Positions 25,710 through 35,176 of a DNA stretch of 64,000 nt are shown piece after piece. The stretch is from UBA4416 sp040389965. GTDB lineage: Bacteria; Bacteroidota; Bacteroidia; B-17B0; Aurantibacillaceae. Every line of letters begins with the position of its first letter. Position 1 is the stretch's first letter. Location of the stretch: assembly GCA_040389965.1 (NCBI GenBank), contig JAZJZF010000003.1:1-64000 (forward strand). The letters run 5' to 3'. The position numbers and the translations under genes are program-made. The notes below the pieces were generated by a model that saw only the letters and a program-made list of their open reading frames with translations, had not been told where the DNA came from and did not search any database.

Positions 25710-26384
25710 TTACAATAACAGATCAGGGCGACGCAATTTTGTTCTGTCTAAAGCCTGTTGGTGCCTCCAGTCGTCAATTTTCTTTTCGTGGCCGCTTAAT
25801 AATATGTCGGGTACCTTCCATCCGTTATAATCGGCGGGCCGGGTATAAACAGGTGGAGACAATAAATTATCCTGGAATGAATCGGATAATGCGGATGTTT
25901 CATCGTTTAAAACTCCGGGCAATAACCGGATAATAGCATCACACATCACAGCCGCCGGCAATTCACCTCCACTCAATACATAATCGCCGATCGAAATTTC
26001 TTTTGTAATAAAATGCTCGCGGATGCGTTCATCAATACCTTTATAATGTCCGCATAAGACCATAATATTTTTTAGGGTCGAAAAATGGTTACAGGTTGTT
26101 TGTTTCAGAGTTTCTCCATCGGGCGTCATATAAATGATCTCATCATACACCCTTTTAGCTTTCAATTCGTTAATGCAATTGGCAATTGGTTCTATCATCA
26201 TCACCATTCCTGCTCCACCGCCAAAAGCATAGTCATCTGTTTTTTTATGCGGTTCTATCCCATAATCTCTAAGGTTTACCACATTTACCGATACGAGGTT
26301 TTTTTGCACGGCACGCTTCAGGATACTATGTCCGAAAGGGCTTTCCAGTAAAGGCGGGTGAACGGTAATGATGTCGATATGCAT
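25710..26384 (-). CDS. trmD: tRNA (guanine-N1-)-methyltransferase TrmD
   Basis: A 224-residue SPOUT methyltransferase that makes m1G37 in tRNAs reading codons starting with C, preventing frameshifts. Motifs of the trefoil-knot fold are clear: DIITVHPPLLESPFGHSIL at the start, DYAFGGGAGMVMMIEP (about 52-67), MVLCGHYKGIDERI (about 112-125), and EISIGDYVLSGGELPA (about 130-145). Length is normal. The bacterial trmD usually sits with rpsP-rimM-rplS; here it is followed by a lipoprotein gene instead. Confidence 0.97.
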   Translation of the reverse strand: MHIDIITVHPPLLESPFGHSILKRAVQKNLVSVNVVNLRDYGIEPHKKTDDYAFGGGAGMVMMIEPIANCINELKAKRVYDEIIYMTPDGETLKQTTCNHFSTLKNIMVLCGHYKGIDERIREHFITKEISIGDYVLSGGELPAAVMCDAIIRLLPGVLNDETSALSDSFQDNLLSPPVYTRPADYNGWKVPDILLSGHEKKIDDWRHQQALDRTKLRRPDLLL

Positions 26385-26454
26385 AGAAAGAAAATATCAC
26401 TAAAATTAAAAATAATTTACAAATAAATGTAAAGTCTTTTTGCCTCTTATCGCT

Positions 26455-26462
26455 TATATTTG
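26455..26462 (+). promoter_or_regulatory. -7 box for the secreted protein at 26512
   Basis: TATATTTG is an exact -7 match 49 nt before the ATG; no convincing -33 box at the standard distance. Confidence 0.35.
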
Positions 26463-26511
26463 TTTATATAAATTACACTGTTTAAATCATAATCTTTTAA
26501 CTGAAATATCT

Positions 26512-27321
26512 ATGAAACAAACTTTTTTATTGTTAGCATTATTTACGGGTCTGTCTTTATTCTCACAAAAAGATAAAAAGCCCGAGGAAAAAGTAAAAGT
26601 AATTTATAAAGATGCCACTGTAGAAACAGATGATTATAAAGTATACATCGAAGATGCTGTAGCAGTTGCGACACAATCGAAGTTTAAAATGAAAGTGTTC
26701 AATAAAACCAATGATTATTTATTGGTAAAGCCAACCGAGATTGTATTTATGGCGGAAGGAAAAACACTTAACAGTAAAGACCGTACTTTTGTTGTAGCAC
26801 CTAATGATGAGGCTTATCTTGTGATTGACTATAAAGACAATAATTTACAAGTTGATAAATACAGCCTTGATATAAAAGGCATTTACAAAGCATCGGCCGG
26901 CGGAAAAATTGATGAAACACCCAACTTTCAGCTGCCTCCTTCTAAAAATGATTTTACTACCGGAAGCTTTACCTGCACTCTAAAAAAGAGCGATTCAAAA
27001 ACCGACAAAAGCGTTGCACGTTTCGAATGTGCTTATAACGGAGACGGTGTGGGCGTTATTAACCCTTACAAAGCTGTAGCGGTTATGCCAAACGGTGCAG
27101 ATAATGCCAATTCTAAAAAAAATAAAGCAATGGTGTTAGAAAAAGGTGTTGTGGAAGATTTTACAATGGTATTTATGGAAGTAAAAGATGCCGGTGACAT
27201 GCAGAAAAAACCCATAAACATTAAATGGAACGAAACGTTCCGTGAATCGAAGCTTATCTTATTAAAGGGCGTTAAAATAGATCTTGAAAAAGATTCTCCA
27301 AAAGTTGAAGAGAAAAAATAA
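26512..27321 (+). CDS. Unrecognised secreted protein
   Basis: A 269-residue protein with signal peptide MKQTFLLLALFTGLSLFSQ, then a lysine-rich linker and a beta-rich body. No enzyme motif or named domain is recognised. Phrases such as AYLVIDYKDNNLQVDKYSLD suggest immunoglobulin-like strands. The frame extends 24 codons upstream, but those overlap the -7 box, so ATG 26512 is the start. It is convergent with the methyltransferase at 27326, with 4 nt between stops. Probably periplasmic or surface-associated. Confidence 0.65.
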   Translation: MKQTFLLLALFTGLSLFSQKDKKPEEKVKVIYKDATVETDDYKVYIEDAVAVATQSKFKMKVFNKTNDYLLVKPTEIVFMAEGKTLNSKDRTFVVAPNDEAYLVIDYKDNNLQVDKYSLDIKGIYKASAGGKIDETPNFQLPPSKNDFTTGSFTCTLKKSDSKTDKSVARFECAYNGDGVGVINPYKAVAVMPNGADNANSKKNKAMVLEKGVVEDFTMVFMEVKDAGDMQKKPINIKWNETFRESKLILLKGVKIDLEKDSPKVEEKK

Positions 27322-27325
27322 AGTC

Positions 27326-28213
27326 TTATTTCGTTAATCTGCCCCAAACCCCTAAAGGTAAGTTAATACCGCTTTTGGCATTTAAGTATAATTCACCAAT
27401 ACTTAAGTCTGATTTATGTTTTGTGGCAAAAGGCTGCAACAGGTTTTGAGGTACTAATGCCGAAAAGCCCAATGAATAAGCATTTAAGATCAACAGGTGC
27501 TTTTCAGGATCTAAAATCTGCAAAACGCTGTCAATCATTTCGAGGATATTATCTTCCAGTTTCCATTTCTCACCATTAGGCCCATGGCCAAAAGCAGGTG
27601 GATCCAGGATAATGCCCTGGTATAAATTTCCGCGGCGTTGTTCTTTTTTTGTGAATTTTAAAGCATCATCAATCATCCAGCGAATATTATCCAGGTTGGA
27701 TTTTTGCATGTTTTCATTGGCCCAGTTCACTACCTGTTTTATACTGTCCACATGCGTTACATCAGCTCCTGCAGCTCTTGCAGCAAGGCTTGCGCCACCG
27801 GTATAGGCAAACAGATTTAAGAATTTTGGTTTTTCCAAAGGCTGTAAAAAATTATAAATCACATCCCAGTTGCAGGCCTGCTCAGGAAAAATACCAACAT
27901 GTTTAAAAGACGTTAAACCCAAACGAAATGTAATATCACTGTTTTCTTTCGAATGATCACTTTTTAAAGAATAGCTGATCTGCCACTGTTCCGGCATTTT
28001 CTTCAGCATTTTCCATTCTCCGCTCGAACTGCTTTTAGGAATGAATTTTACATGCGCCTGCTTTTCCCATTCGCTGGAAGAATATATTTTTTTCCATACA
28101 GCCTGTGGCTCCGGACGAATGGTAATAAATTTACCAAAGCGTTCCAGTTTTTCAAAATCGCCACAATCCAGTAATTCGTAGTCTTGCCAATGAGTTGGTG
28201 TAAGTAATTGCAT
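27326..28213 (-). CDS. SAM-dependent methyltransferase, RlmI/RlmL-C type
   Basis: A 295-residue cytoplasmic methyltransferase. SAM motif I reads FLNLFAYTGGASLAARAAGA (about 132-151), the acidic motif VDSIKQVVNWANENM follows, and the catalytic motif DPPAFGHGPNGEKW is at about 205-218. This wording is typical of 23S rRNA m5C/m2G enzymes of the RlmI and RlmL C-domain group. The N-terminal PUA domain of RlmI is absent, so the exact target is uncertain. No operon partner. Confidence 0.85.
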   Translation of the reverse strand: MQLLTPTHWQDYELLDCGDFEKLERFGKFITIRPEPQAVWKKIYSSSEWEKQAHVKFIPKSSSSGEWKMLKKMPEQWQISYSLKSDHSKENSDITFRLGLTSFKHVGIFPEQACNWDVIYNFLQPLEKPKFLNLFAYTGGASLAARAAGADVTHVDSIKQVVNWANENMQKSNLDNIRWMIDDALKFTKKEQRRGNLYQGIILDPPAFGHGPNGEKWKLEDNILEMIDSVLQILDPEKHLLILNAYSLGFSALVPQNLLQPFATKHKSDLSIGELYLNAKSGINLPLGVWGRLTK

Positions 28214-28354
28214 GCTGTGAAATTAAGAATTAAGACGCAGGAATTAAGAAATATGACAGGAATTAGTAAAAAGGCTGTTGTTAATAAAAGACCATGTGTT
28301 TACACGTTTGTTGAGCATTAATTTATCTATTTTTAGATACTTATCAAACCATTC

Positions 28355-29782
28355 ATGCAAACAAACCGTTCAGCATTTATCACATTAATTTCGGTGTTCT
28401 TTTTTTGGGGCTTCGTAGCTGCCAGTAACGACATTTTAATTCCTGTATTTAAAGAAAAATTAAACCTGGAGCAATGGCAGAGCCAGATGATCTCCTTTGC
28501 ATTTTATCTTGCCTATACGATTGGTTCTATCATTTACGTAGTGGTTTCCAAACTCAACGGCAGCGATATTTTAAACCGACTGGGTTATAAAAACGGTATT
28601 GCCCTTGGTTTGTTTATTTCAGCTTGCGGAACCTTATTATTTTATCCGGCAGCTGAACTGGTTTCGTTTCCATTAATGATTTCGGGCTTGTTTATTGTAG
28701 CTCTTGGGTTTTCACTACAACAAACCGCAGCCAACCCATTGGCCATTGTTATTGGTAGCCCGTCAACAGGTTCCCAACGCTTAAGCCTGGCGGGAGGAAT
28801 TAATAATGTTGGTACTACCATTGGCCCCTTAATTATAAGCTTTGCTATATTTGGATCGGTAAAAGGGCATAAAAATTTAGACGATCTTTCGGCAGTAAAA
28901 ATTCCTTACCTGATTTTAGGTGCTGCATTTTTAATTGTAGCAGTGATTTTTAAATTTTCTTCGTTACCAAATAAAATAGTTACACAGGAAAGCCCGGGCG
29001 ATACTGCTAAAGATGATACCAGTAGTGTTTTTAAATATCCCCAACTATGGATGGGAATGATTGCCATTTTTTTATATGTAGGCGTTGAAGTAGCTACCGC
29101 CTCTAATTTACCCGATTATATGAAACAACATCTTAATATTGCTACAGGAGAGGCTGCGCCATATGTGTCATTGTTTTGGGCAAGCTTAATGATTGGCCGT
29201 TGGGCAAGTTCTGTAGGTGTTTTTGAGATACATTCCATTTTAAAACATGTTCTTCGCATTGCCGTTCCTTACCTGGCATTTGGAGTATTTTTGCTGGCCA
29301 ATTATATTGCCGGAAATAATCTGGAACCGTTTTACCCGTACTCCTATGTTATTTTGATCATGATTGCAGGAGACTATTTAAGCAAAGGAAATCCGGCACG
29401 TCAGCTATTAATTTATTCTGTTTGTGGCATCACAGCTTTAATTATTGGCATGTCTACTAACGGTTTGATAAGTGTATATGCCTTTATAAGTGTAGGTTTA
29501 TTTTGTTCTACATTATGGCCTTGTATTTACACACTTGCTATTGCAGGTTTAGGTAAAAAAACAAATCAGGGTTCAAGCTATTTAATTATGATGATCATGG
29601 GCGGAGGCTTTATCAGTCTGTTACAAGGCTGGCTTGCAGGACCCGATATTATTGGCATTAAAGCAAGCTATAGTGTTGGCGTGTGCTGTTTTATATACCT
29701 GGCTTTTTATGGCTACAGATCAAAAATTATCCTCAAAAAACAAGGAATAGATTTCGATAAAAAGAGTTCTGTTTCGCATTAA
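28355..29782 (+). CDS. FucP-type sugar:H+ symporter (MFS)
   Basis: A 475-residue inner-membrane transporter with about twelve hydrophobic segments. The start FITLISVFFFWGFVAASNDILIP and the segment QQTAANPLAIVIG are hallmarks of the FucP/glucose-galactose branch of the major facilitator superfamily. Fucose, galactose, glucose and mannose are the known substrates of that branch. It is followed 29 nt later by a small unknown gene and then a GH92 alpha-mannosidase, which points to mannose uptake here. That specificity is an inference from context. Confidence 0.92.
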   Translation: MQTNRSAFITLISVFFFWGFVAASNDILIPVFKEKLNLEQWQSQMISFAFYLAYTIGSIIYVVVSKLNGSDILNRLGYKNGIALGLFISACGTLLFYPAAELVSFPLMISGLFIVALGFSLQQTAANPLAIVIGSPSTGSQRLSLAGGINNVGTTIGPLIISFAIFGSVKGHKNLDDLSAVKIPYLILGAAFLIVAVIFKFSSLPNKIVTQESPGDTAKDDTSSVFKYPQLWMGMIAIFLYVGVEVATASNLPDYMKQHLNIATGEAAPYVSLFWASLMIGRWASSVGVFEIHSILKHVLRIAVPYLAFGVFLLANYIAGNNLEPFYPYSYVILIMIAGDYLSKGNPARQLLIYSVCGITALIIGMSTNGLISVYAFISVGLFCSTLWPCIYTLAIAGLGKKTNQGSSYLIMMIMGGGFISLLQGWLAGPDIIGIKASYSVGVCCFIYLAFYGYRSKIILKKQGIDFDKKSSVSH

Positions 29783-29811
29783 ATTTAAAAAACTAATTAA
29801 TTACCACTACA

Positions 29812-30261
29812 ATGATTGTAACAATAAATGTAAAACTGGTTAACTCCAAATTTAACCAGGCATATGCCGATAAAGAGAACGAAGGCGACGAAACAGAAGA
29901 CAATATCAAATATTTGTGGGAAGATGAATTTGAGGTGCAAGGAGATGTTACCAATTTTAAAGTGGTAAATAATACAAGCTATCTCTTAAAAGGACTTTAC
30001 CCCAATGATGATGAATTTTGCTTTGAGATTCCGGACATGACGGTATTGGAATGCACTATGGACGACGGTTCTACGACTTTATTACCTTTTTCGAAAAAAG
30101 CCATTAGCAAAACGGAAAGAACAGATACAAAAAACGGCATGACCTTTTTTGTGCAGTTAAAAAGTATCCGCGATGTGGTAAATCCTATGACAGGCGTTTA
30201 CATTATAAAAGACGATTATCCTGAAGAGCTATTGAAATTATATAACGACGAGGAGGAATAA
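29812..30261 (+). CDS. Unrecognised acidic protein in the GH92 operon
   Basis: A 149-residue protein with no signal peptide and a strong excess of acidic residues (KENEGDETEDNIKYLWEDE, ending LYNDEEE). No family recognised. It is predicted to be cytoplasmic and mostly beta-stranded. Its position between a sugar transporter (29 nt upstream) and a GH92 mannosidase (16 nt downstream) strongly suggests one transcript, but a role in sugar use is not shown by the sequence. Confidence 0.7.
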   Translation: MIVTINVKLVNSKFNQAYADKENEGDETEDNIKYLWEDEFEVQGDVTNFKVVNNTSYLLKGLYPNDDEFCFEIPDMTVLECTMDDGSTTLLPFSKKAISKTERTDTKNGMTFFVQLKSIRDVVNPMTGVYIIKDDYPEELLKLYNDEEE

Positions 30262-30277
30262 CTATAAATTTTGTGCT

Positions 30278-33211
30278 ATGAAATATAAATTGCATTTCTT
30301 GTTTTTACAATTGATTTGTCTTGTGGGCTATTCGCAAACCACAAATTATTCTACTTATGTAAATCCTTTTATTGGAACAGGGGGCGCCGGCCATGCATTT
30401 CCGGGAGCAGTACTGCCCTTTGGCATGGTACAGTTAAGCCCTGATACCCGAATCGATGGGAGTTGGGAAGGCTGCGGCGGTTACCATCATTCCGATTCTG
30501 TTATTTATGGTTTTTCACATACACATTTAAGCGGAACAGGCGTGAGTGATTATGGCGACATTTTAATTATGCCCGTTACAAGTGAAGTTAACTTGTCTAA
30601 AAAAAGCTATGCTTCAAAATTTTCGCATACCAAAGAAACTGCCTCTGCAGGTTATTATTCTGTACAGCTCGATGGCCCTCAGGTTAAAGCTGAGTTAACT
30701 TCTACTACGCGGGTTGGTATTCATCGTTATACGTTCCCAAAAACAGCAAGCGGAAGTATTGTCTTAGATCTTTTGCACCGCGATAAAACACTTGGCTCAA
30801 ACCTTAAAGTGCTTGACAGTGTTACCGTTATTGGATACCGCATTAGCGAAGCCTGGGCAAGAGAGCAACATGTTTACTTTATGATAAAATTCAGTAAACC
30901 ATTCAAAAATAAAGGGGTAACCATTATAAAAGACAAGAACAAACCTGCAAAGGAAAATGCATCTGAAATTGTAGATGGCAGCATCTTTCAATTTGATTTA
31001 AGTGATGGTAAGCCTCTGATGATTAAAGTAGGTATTTCTCAGACAGATGTCGAAGGGGCAGGTAAAAACCTCAATACAGAAGCGCCTCACTGGGATTTTG
31101 ATCTTTACAAAACAGAAGCTCAAAAGGCATGGGATAAACAACTTTCTAAAATTGAAGTAAGCACCGCAGATAAAGAAAAACTCACTTTATTTTATACAGC
31201 CTTATACCACACCATGACGCATCCTTCTGTTGCATCTGATGTCGACGGAAGATACAGGGGTCGTGATCAAAAAATTCACCAGGCTAACGGTTTCACACCT
31301 TATACCGTGTTTTCTTTATGGGATACATTTCGCGGCCTGCACCCTTTAATGAGTATCATAGAAAAGAAACGTACTACTGATTTTATTAATACGTTTCTGC
31401 ATCAATATGACGAAAGCAAACGTTTACCTGTTTGGGAGCTATCTGCCAATGAAACGGATTGTATGATAGGCTTTCATAGCGTATCGGTTATTGCCGATGC
31501 TTTTTCAAAAAACATTGGTGGCTTTGATACCACTGTTATTTATGAAGCCATGAAAGCTGCTTCTAATTATAATGGCTTTAGTATTCCTACATTTAACTCA
31601 AACTACTACCTGCAGGTTGACGACGAATCGGAAAGTGTATCCAAAACCCTTGAATACGCTTATGATAACTGGTGTATAGGCGAAGTGGCAAAACGTTTAA
31701 ATAAAAAAGACGATTACCTTCTTTTCTCAAAAAGAGCGCAAGCATACAAAAACGTGTATGATAAAAAAACTGGCTTTATGCGCCCGAGAAAAAATGGGAA
31801 TTGGATTTCTCCTTTTGAACCAAGAGAAGTAAGCAACCATTATACGGAAGCAAATGCCTGGCAGTATACTTTTTTTGTACCACAGGATATTGACGGATTA
31901 ATGTCTTTAATGGGTGGCGATAAAGCCATGGAAAAAAAACTGGACGTATTATTTACAACCAGTTCGAAAACCACAGGCCGTGAACAGCCTGATATTACAG
32001 GCCTTATAGGGCAATACGCTCATGGTAACGAACCAAGTCATCATATGGCTTACTTATATAACTACGTAGGTAAGCCTTACAAAACCCAGGAAAAAATTTA
32101 TAAGATCCTTACTGAGTTTTATAAAAATGCACCGGACGGATTAATAGGAAATGAAGATTGCGGGCAAATGAGTGCCTGGTATGTTTTAAGTTCTATCGGC
32201 TTTTATCAGGTGTGTCCGGGCTTTCCGGAATATAGCATTGGTATGCCTTTGTTTGATAAAGTGGTAATTCATACCGACAGCACACATGCTTTTACCATTT
32301 CAAAACAGAATCCTACCACACAGTTTCAATATATTAAATCGTTTAACCTCAATGGGAAAGAGCAAAAGCGCATGGTTATTTCTCACAACGATTTAGTAAG
32401 CAATGGAAAGATCGAATTTATCATGCAGGATAAGCCCGATACTCTTCTTGGTAAAGCGTTCTTTTTGAGACCACACACACGCATTAATGCCGGAAATTTA
32501 GTAGCGTCTCCGGTTATCAATACAGCATCTGCCATGTTCAGCAATACTATTTCTGCCAGCATGGATCCTGTAGCAGCCCAAACCAAAATTTATTATACCC
32601 TTAACGGGCAAAGGCCCACCAAAAAATCAAAACTGTATAGCGGCAATTTCGTATGCGATACCAGTCTTACCATTAAAGCAATTGCTTATAACGGTAGCGA
32701 CAGCAGCTCCGTTACTACCCGGAATATTTATGAAAGGCCTAACTACTGGAAAATTACAATCTTAAGTAAATACACCGACCAGTATTCTGCCGGAGGCGAC
32801 GTAGGCCTTATTGACGGACAAAGAGGCACTACAAACTGGCGGAGCGGCGAGTGGCAGGGTTATCAGTCGCAGGATTTTGAATGCATTATTGATCTCGGAA
32901 AATCAAAACCTATTGAGTTCATTACCTCCGGTTACCTGCAGGATACACGCGCCTGGATTATTTTCCCTAAAAGAGTAGAATACTTTGTTTCTGAAGATGG
33001 CAAAAACTTTAAGCCTTTTGGCAGCCTTGAAAATGGGATCGCTGCAGACGACTATTCCGTACAGGTAAGATCTTATAGCGCAAACAGTGCAACAAAAATG
33101 AATGCCCGATATGTAAAAATAAAGGCCATTAATTTTGGCAAGCTTCCTCAATGGCATCTAGGAAATGGCGGGGACGCCTATATTTTTATTGATGAGATTG
33201 AGGTAAAGTAA
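30278..33211 (+). CDS. Exported GH92 alpha-mannosidase with C-terminal accessory domains
   Basis: A 977-residue exo-acting, calcium-dependent alpha-mannosidase of glycoside hydrolase family 92. Signal peptide MKYKLHFLFLQLICLVGYSQ is followed by the family opening VNPFIGTGGAGHAFPGAVLP and GFSHTHLSGTG. The (alpha/alpha)6 catalytic part has LWDTFRGLHPL, GNEPSHHMAYLYNY and GNEDCGQMSAWYVLSS. After about residue 760 come a chitobiase-C-like domain (TKIYYTLNGQRPT) and an F5/8-type carbohydrate-binding domain. It would trim mannose from host or fungal glycans outside or in the periplasm. Linkage specificity is not resolved. Confidence 0.95.
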   Translation: MKYKLHFLFLQLICLVGYSQTTNYSTYVNPFIGTGGAGHAFPGAVLPFGMVQLSPDTRIDGSWEGCGGYHHSDSVIYGFSHTHLSGTGVSDYGDILIMPVTSEVNLSKKSYASKFSHTKETASAGYYSVQLDGPQVKAELTSTTRVGIHRYTFPKTASGSIVLDLLHRDKTLGSNLKVLDSVTVIGYRISEAWAREQHVYFMIKFSKPFKNKGVTIIKDKNKPAKENASEIVDGSIFQFDLSDGKPLMIKVGISQTDVEGAGKNLNTEAPHWDFDLYKTEAQKAWDKQLSKIEVSTADKEKLTLFYTALYHTMTHPSVASDVDGRYRGRDQKIHQANGFTPYTVFSLWDTFRGLHPLMSIIEKKRTTDFINTFLHQYDESKRLPVWELSANETDCMIGFHSVSVIADAFSKNIGGFDTTVIYEAMKAASNYNGFSIPTFNSNYYLQVDDESESVSKTLEYAYDNWCIGEVAKRLNKKDDYLLFSKRAQAYKNVYDKKTGFMRPRKNGNWISPFEPREVSNHYTEANAWQYTFFVPQDIDGLMSLMGGDKAMEKKLDVLFTTSSKTTGREQPDITGLIGQYAHGNEPSHHMAYLYNYVGKPYKTQEKIYKILTEFYKNAPDGLIGNEDCGQMSAWYVLSSIGFYQVCPGFPEYSIGMPLFDKVVIHTDSTHAFTISKQNPTTQFQYIKSFNLNGKEQKRMVISHNDLVSNGKIEFIMQDKPDTLLGKAFFLRPHTRINAGNLVASPVINTASAMFSNTISASMDPVAAQTKIYYTLNGQRPTKKSKLYSGNFVCDTSLTIKAIAYNGSDSSSVTTRNIYERPNYWKITILSKYTDQYSAGGDVGLIDGQRGTTNWRSGEWQGYQSQDFECIIDLGKSKPIEFITSGYLQDTRAWIIFPKRVEYFVSEDGKNFKPFGSLENGIAADDYSVQVRSYSANSATKMNARYVKIKAINFGKLPQWHLGNGGDAYIFIDEIEVK

Positions 33212-33240
33212 ATACCTGTTCATTCAGGTCACGAATTTCT

Positions 33241-33248
33241 TATCTTTG
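33241..33248 (+). promoter_or_regulatory. -7 box for the thioredoxin-like gene
   Basis: TATCTTTG is an exact -7 match 21 nt before the ATG at 33270, showing that this gene can be transcribed apart from the GH92 operon. Confidence 0.45.
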
Positions 33249-33269
33249 TACTCTCTAACGTTTTGTCTC

Positions 33270-34547
33270 ATGTCAAAAATCCTAACCCTATTTGCATTTT
33301 TCATTGCTACTCTTGCTTTTTCTCAACCCAAACAAGGCTTGTGGCGAGGTGTACTTTTACTGAACAAAGATAAAGGCCTGGAACTCCCTTTTAATTTCGA
33401 TCTTAAACTCTTAAACAAAACGGTGGAGCTAACTATTTACAATGCACAGGAAAGGATTACAATTACTGAGACAAGCCTCTCAAAAGATTCGCTGAATTTT
33501 AAAATGCCTGTATTTGATACCGAATTCAGAACAAAACTAACAGGCGATACTTTACTGACAGGCATTTGGCTCAACCATACTAAAAAAGAAAATAATACCA
33601 TTCCTTTTACCGCTAAGTCCGGAAAAGCCAATCGTTTTATATTTGCGCCTGAAAAACCGCATTCGTTTTATGACGGTAAATGGGAAGTGAGCTTTAGCGT
33701 AAATACTCCCGATAGCAGTAAAGCCATTGGGATATTTAAACACCGCATAGGCACAACGGTTGTGGAAGGAACTTTTTTAACGGAAACAGGCGATTACCGC
33801 TATTTAGAAGGTACCGAGTACAATGGTAAACTTTATCTTTCCTGCTTCGATGGTTCACACGCCTTTTTATTTACGGCCGAAAACAACGGAACAGATATTA
33901 TAAACGGCGTTTTTTATTCGGGAAGTACCTGGAGCGAGCCATGGGCAGGGAAGCGTAACGAACATTTTGAATTACGCGATGCCGAAAAACTAACCTGGCT
34001 TAAAGACCCCAATGAGATTATAGATTTTTCATTTAAAAATAGTAATGACCAAACCGTTAGTTTAAGCGATTCGAAATTTAAAAACAAAGTTGTTATTATT
34101 CAGATCATGGGAAGCTGGTGTCCCAACTGTATGGACGAAACAGCTTACCTGGCAAAGCTTTACAAAAAATATACACAAAAAGGAATTGCACGTTTCGACA
34201 GTATTACTGAAAAACATAACCGCCATATTATAGAGGTCATAGGTCTTGCTTATGAGCGTACCAACGATCCGGAAAAGGCAAAAAATAATATTCTGCGATT
34301 AAAGAACCGCTTTGGTGTAGAGTACGAAATCCTTATCACAGGCTTAACTGGTAAAGACAAAGCTTCACAAAGTCTGCCTTTTTTAAATGGTATTATGGCT
34401 TTTCCAACGACGCTTATTTTAGACAAAAATCATAAAGTAAAATCGGTATATACCGGTTTTAATGGCCCCGCAACAGGAAAAGCATACGAAACGTATACCA
34501 TTAAAACAGAAAATCTGATCCATGAATTGATCAACAAAAAAGAATAA
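33270..34547 (+). CDS. TlpA-like thioredoxin-fold protein with long N-terminal domain
   Basis: A 425-residue exported protein. Signal peptide MSKILTLFAFFIATLAFSQ precedes a beta-rich domain (about 20-240) of the DUF4369-like kind. A thioredoxin/AhpC-TSA domain (about 250-425) has active site GSWCPNCMDETAYL, a CxxC with C-P-N-C. Such proteins reduce or exchange disulfides in the periplasm. An unusually long insert after the active site (KYTQKGIARFDSITEKHNRH) is notable. The start is the second Met of the frame because it begins the signal peptide. Confidence 0.88.
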   Translation: MSKILTLFAFFIATLAFSQPKQGLWRGVLLLNKDKGLELPFNFDLKLLNKTVELTIYNAQERITITETSLSKDSLNFKMPVFDTEFRTKLTGDTLLTGIWLNHTKKENNTIPFTAKSGKANRFIFAPEKPHSFYDGKWEVSFSVNTPDSSKAIGIFKHRIGTTVVEGTFLTETGDYRYLEGTEYNGKLYLSCFDGSHAFLFTAENNGTDIINGVFYSGSTWSEPWAGKRNEHFELRDAEKLTWLKDPNEIIDFSFKNSNDQTVSLSDSKFKNKVVIIQIMGSWCPNCMDETAYLAKLYKKYTQKGIARFDSITEKHNRHIIEVIGLAYERTNDPEKAKNNILRLKNRFGVEYEILITGLTGKDKASQSLPFLNGIMAFPTTLILDKNHKVKSVYTGFNGPATGKAYETYTIKTENLIHELINKKE

Positions 34548-34558
34548 TTTTTTTAAGA

Positions 34559-34759
34559 ATGTATCGGAATAACGTGGAAACACTTGCCGGGGGAAGAGTC
34601 AAATTGTCTAAGTGTTACGTCATTGCGAGCAATAGCGAAGCAATCTGCTATTATATGAGATTGCTTCGTCGTTCCTCCTCGCAATGACGAGCACGCGTCA
34701 GTTCGCCAAAACGTATGTCGAGAGTCGAGAACCAGGGAACCCACATTATCCCAATACAT
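34559..34759 (-). repeat. Long hairpin element enclosing CGTCATTGCGAG repeat, copy 2
   Basis: Outer arms 34559-34578 and 34740-34759 pair at all 20 positions when read as minus-strand RNA, using four G-U pairs. As plus-strand RNA those four would be A-C mismatches. Inside, CGTCATTGCGAG (34618-34629) pairs with CTCGCAATGACG (34678-34689), and CGAAGCAATCT (34636-34646) with AGATTGCTTCG (34658-34668). It lies just after the stop of the DUF1573 gene. Confidence 0.8.
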
Positions 34760-34765
34760 CATCCA

Positions 34766-35176
34766 TTAAATAACAACTCCTTTAATTGTCAGTACTTTTG
34801 GTAGTTCTTCCGCATTTGTTTTTACAGTTACTGTTTTTCTGAAACTGCCTTTTGCCGCTGCATTATAAGTAGCCGAAATTTTTGTAGTCTCTCCCGGTAA
34901 TATAGGCGTTTTAGCATAGTTTGTAGTTGTGCAGCCACAGCCTGCCTGTACACTTTCAATAATAACAGGAGTATTTCCTGTATTTTTAAATTCAAAATCT
35001 ATAGAGGCCGGTTTACCTTGCGGTATTTCTCCAAGGTCGAGTTCCTCGCTGGTCCATTTAATAGCTGTTCCGGTAGCTGCAACTGTAGTTGCTTTAGCAT
35101 TACGGATAACAGACGTTGAGTTAAAAGACATTAGGCCGATAGCCAGTGCCACAACAGATAGTTTTAATAGTTTCAT
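34766..35176 (-). CDS. DUF1573 exported protein
   Basis: A 136-residue periplasmic protein. Signal peptide MKLLKLSVVALAIGLMSFNS is followed by a single ASH/PapD-like beta-sandwich of the DUF1573 family, with LDLGEIPQGKPASIDFEFKNTG and the typical SVQAGCGCTTTNY and PGETTKISATYN. The family is very common in Bacteroidota and has no firm function. ATG 35176 is preferred over the longer frame, which overlaps the -7 box TACCTTTG at 35248-35241. It is divergent from the sensor kinase gene; a long hairpin lies in its 3' region. Confidence 0.9.
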   Translation of the reverse strand: MKLLKLSVVALAIGLMSFNSTSVIRNAKATTVAATGTAIKWTSEELDLGEIPQGKPASIDFEFKNTGNTPVIIESVQAGCGCTTTNYAKTPILPGETTKISATYNAAAKGSFRKTVTVKTNAEELPKVLTIKGVVI

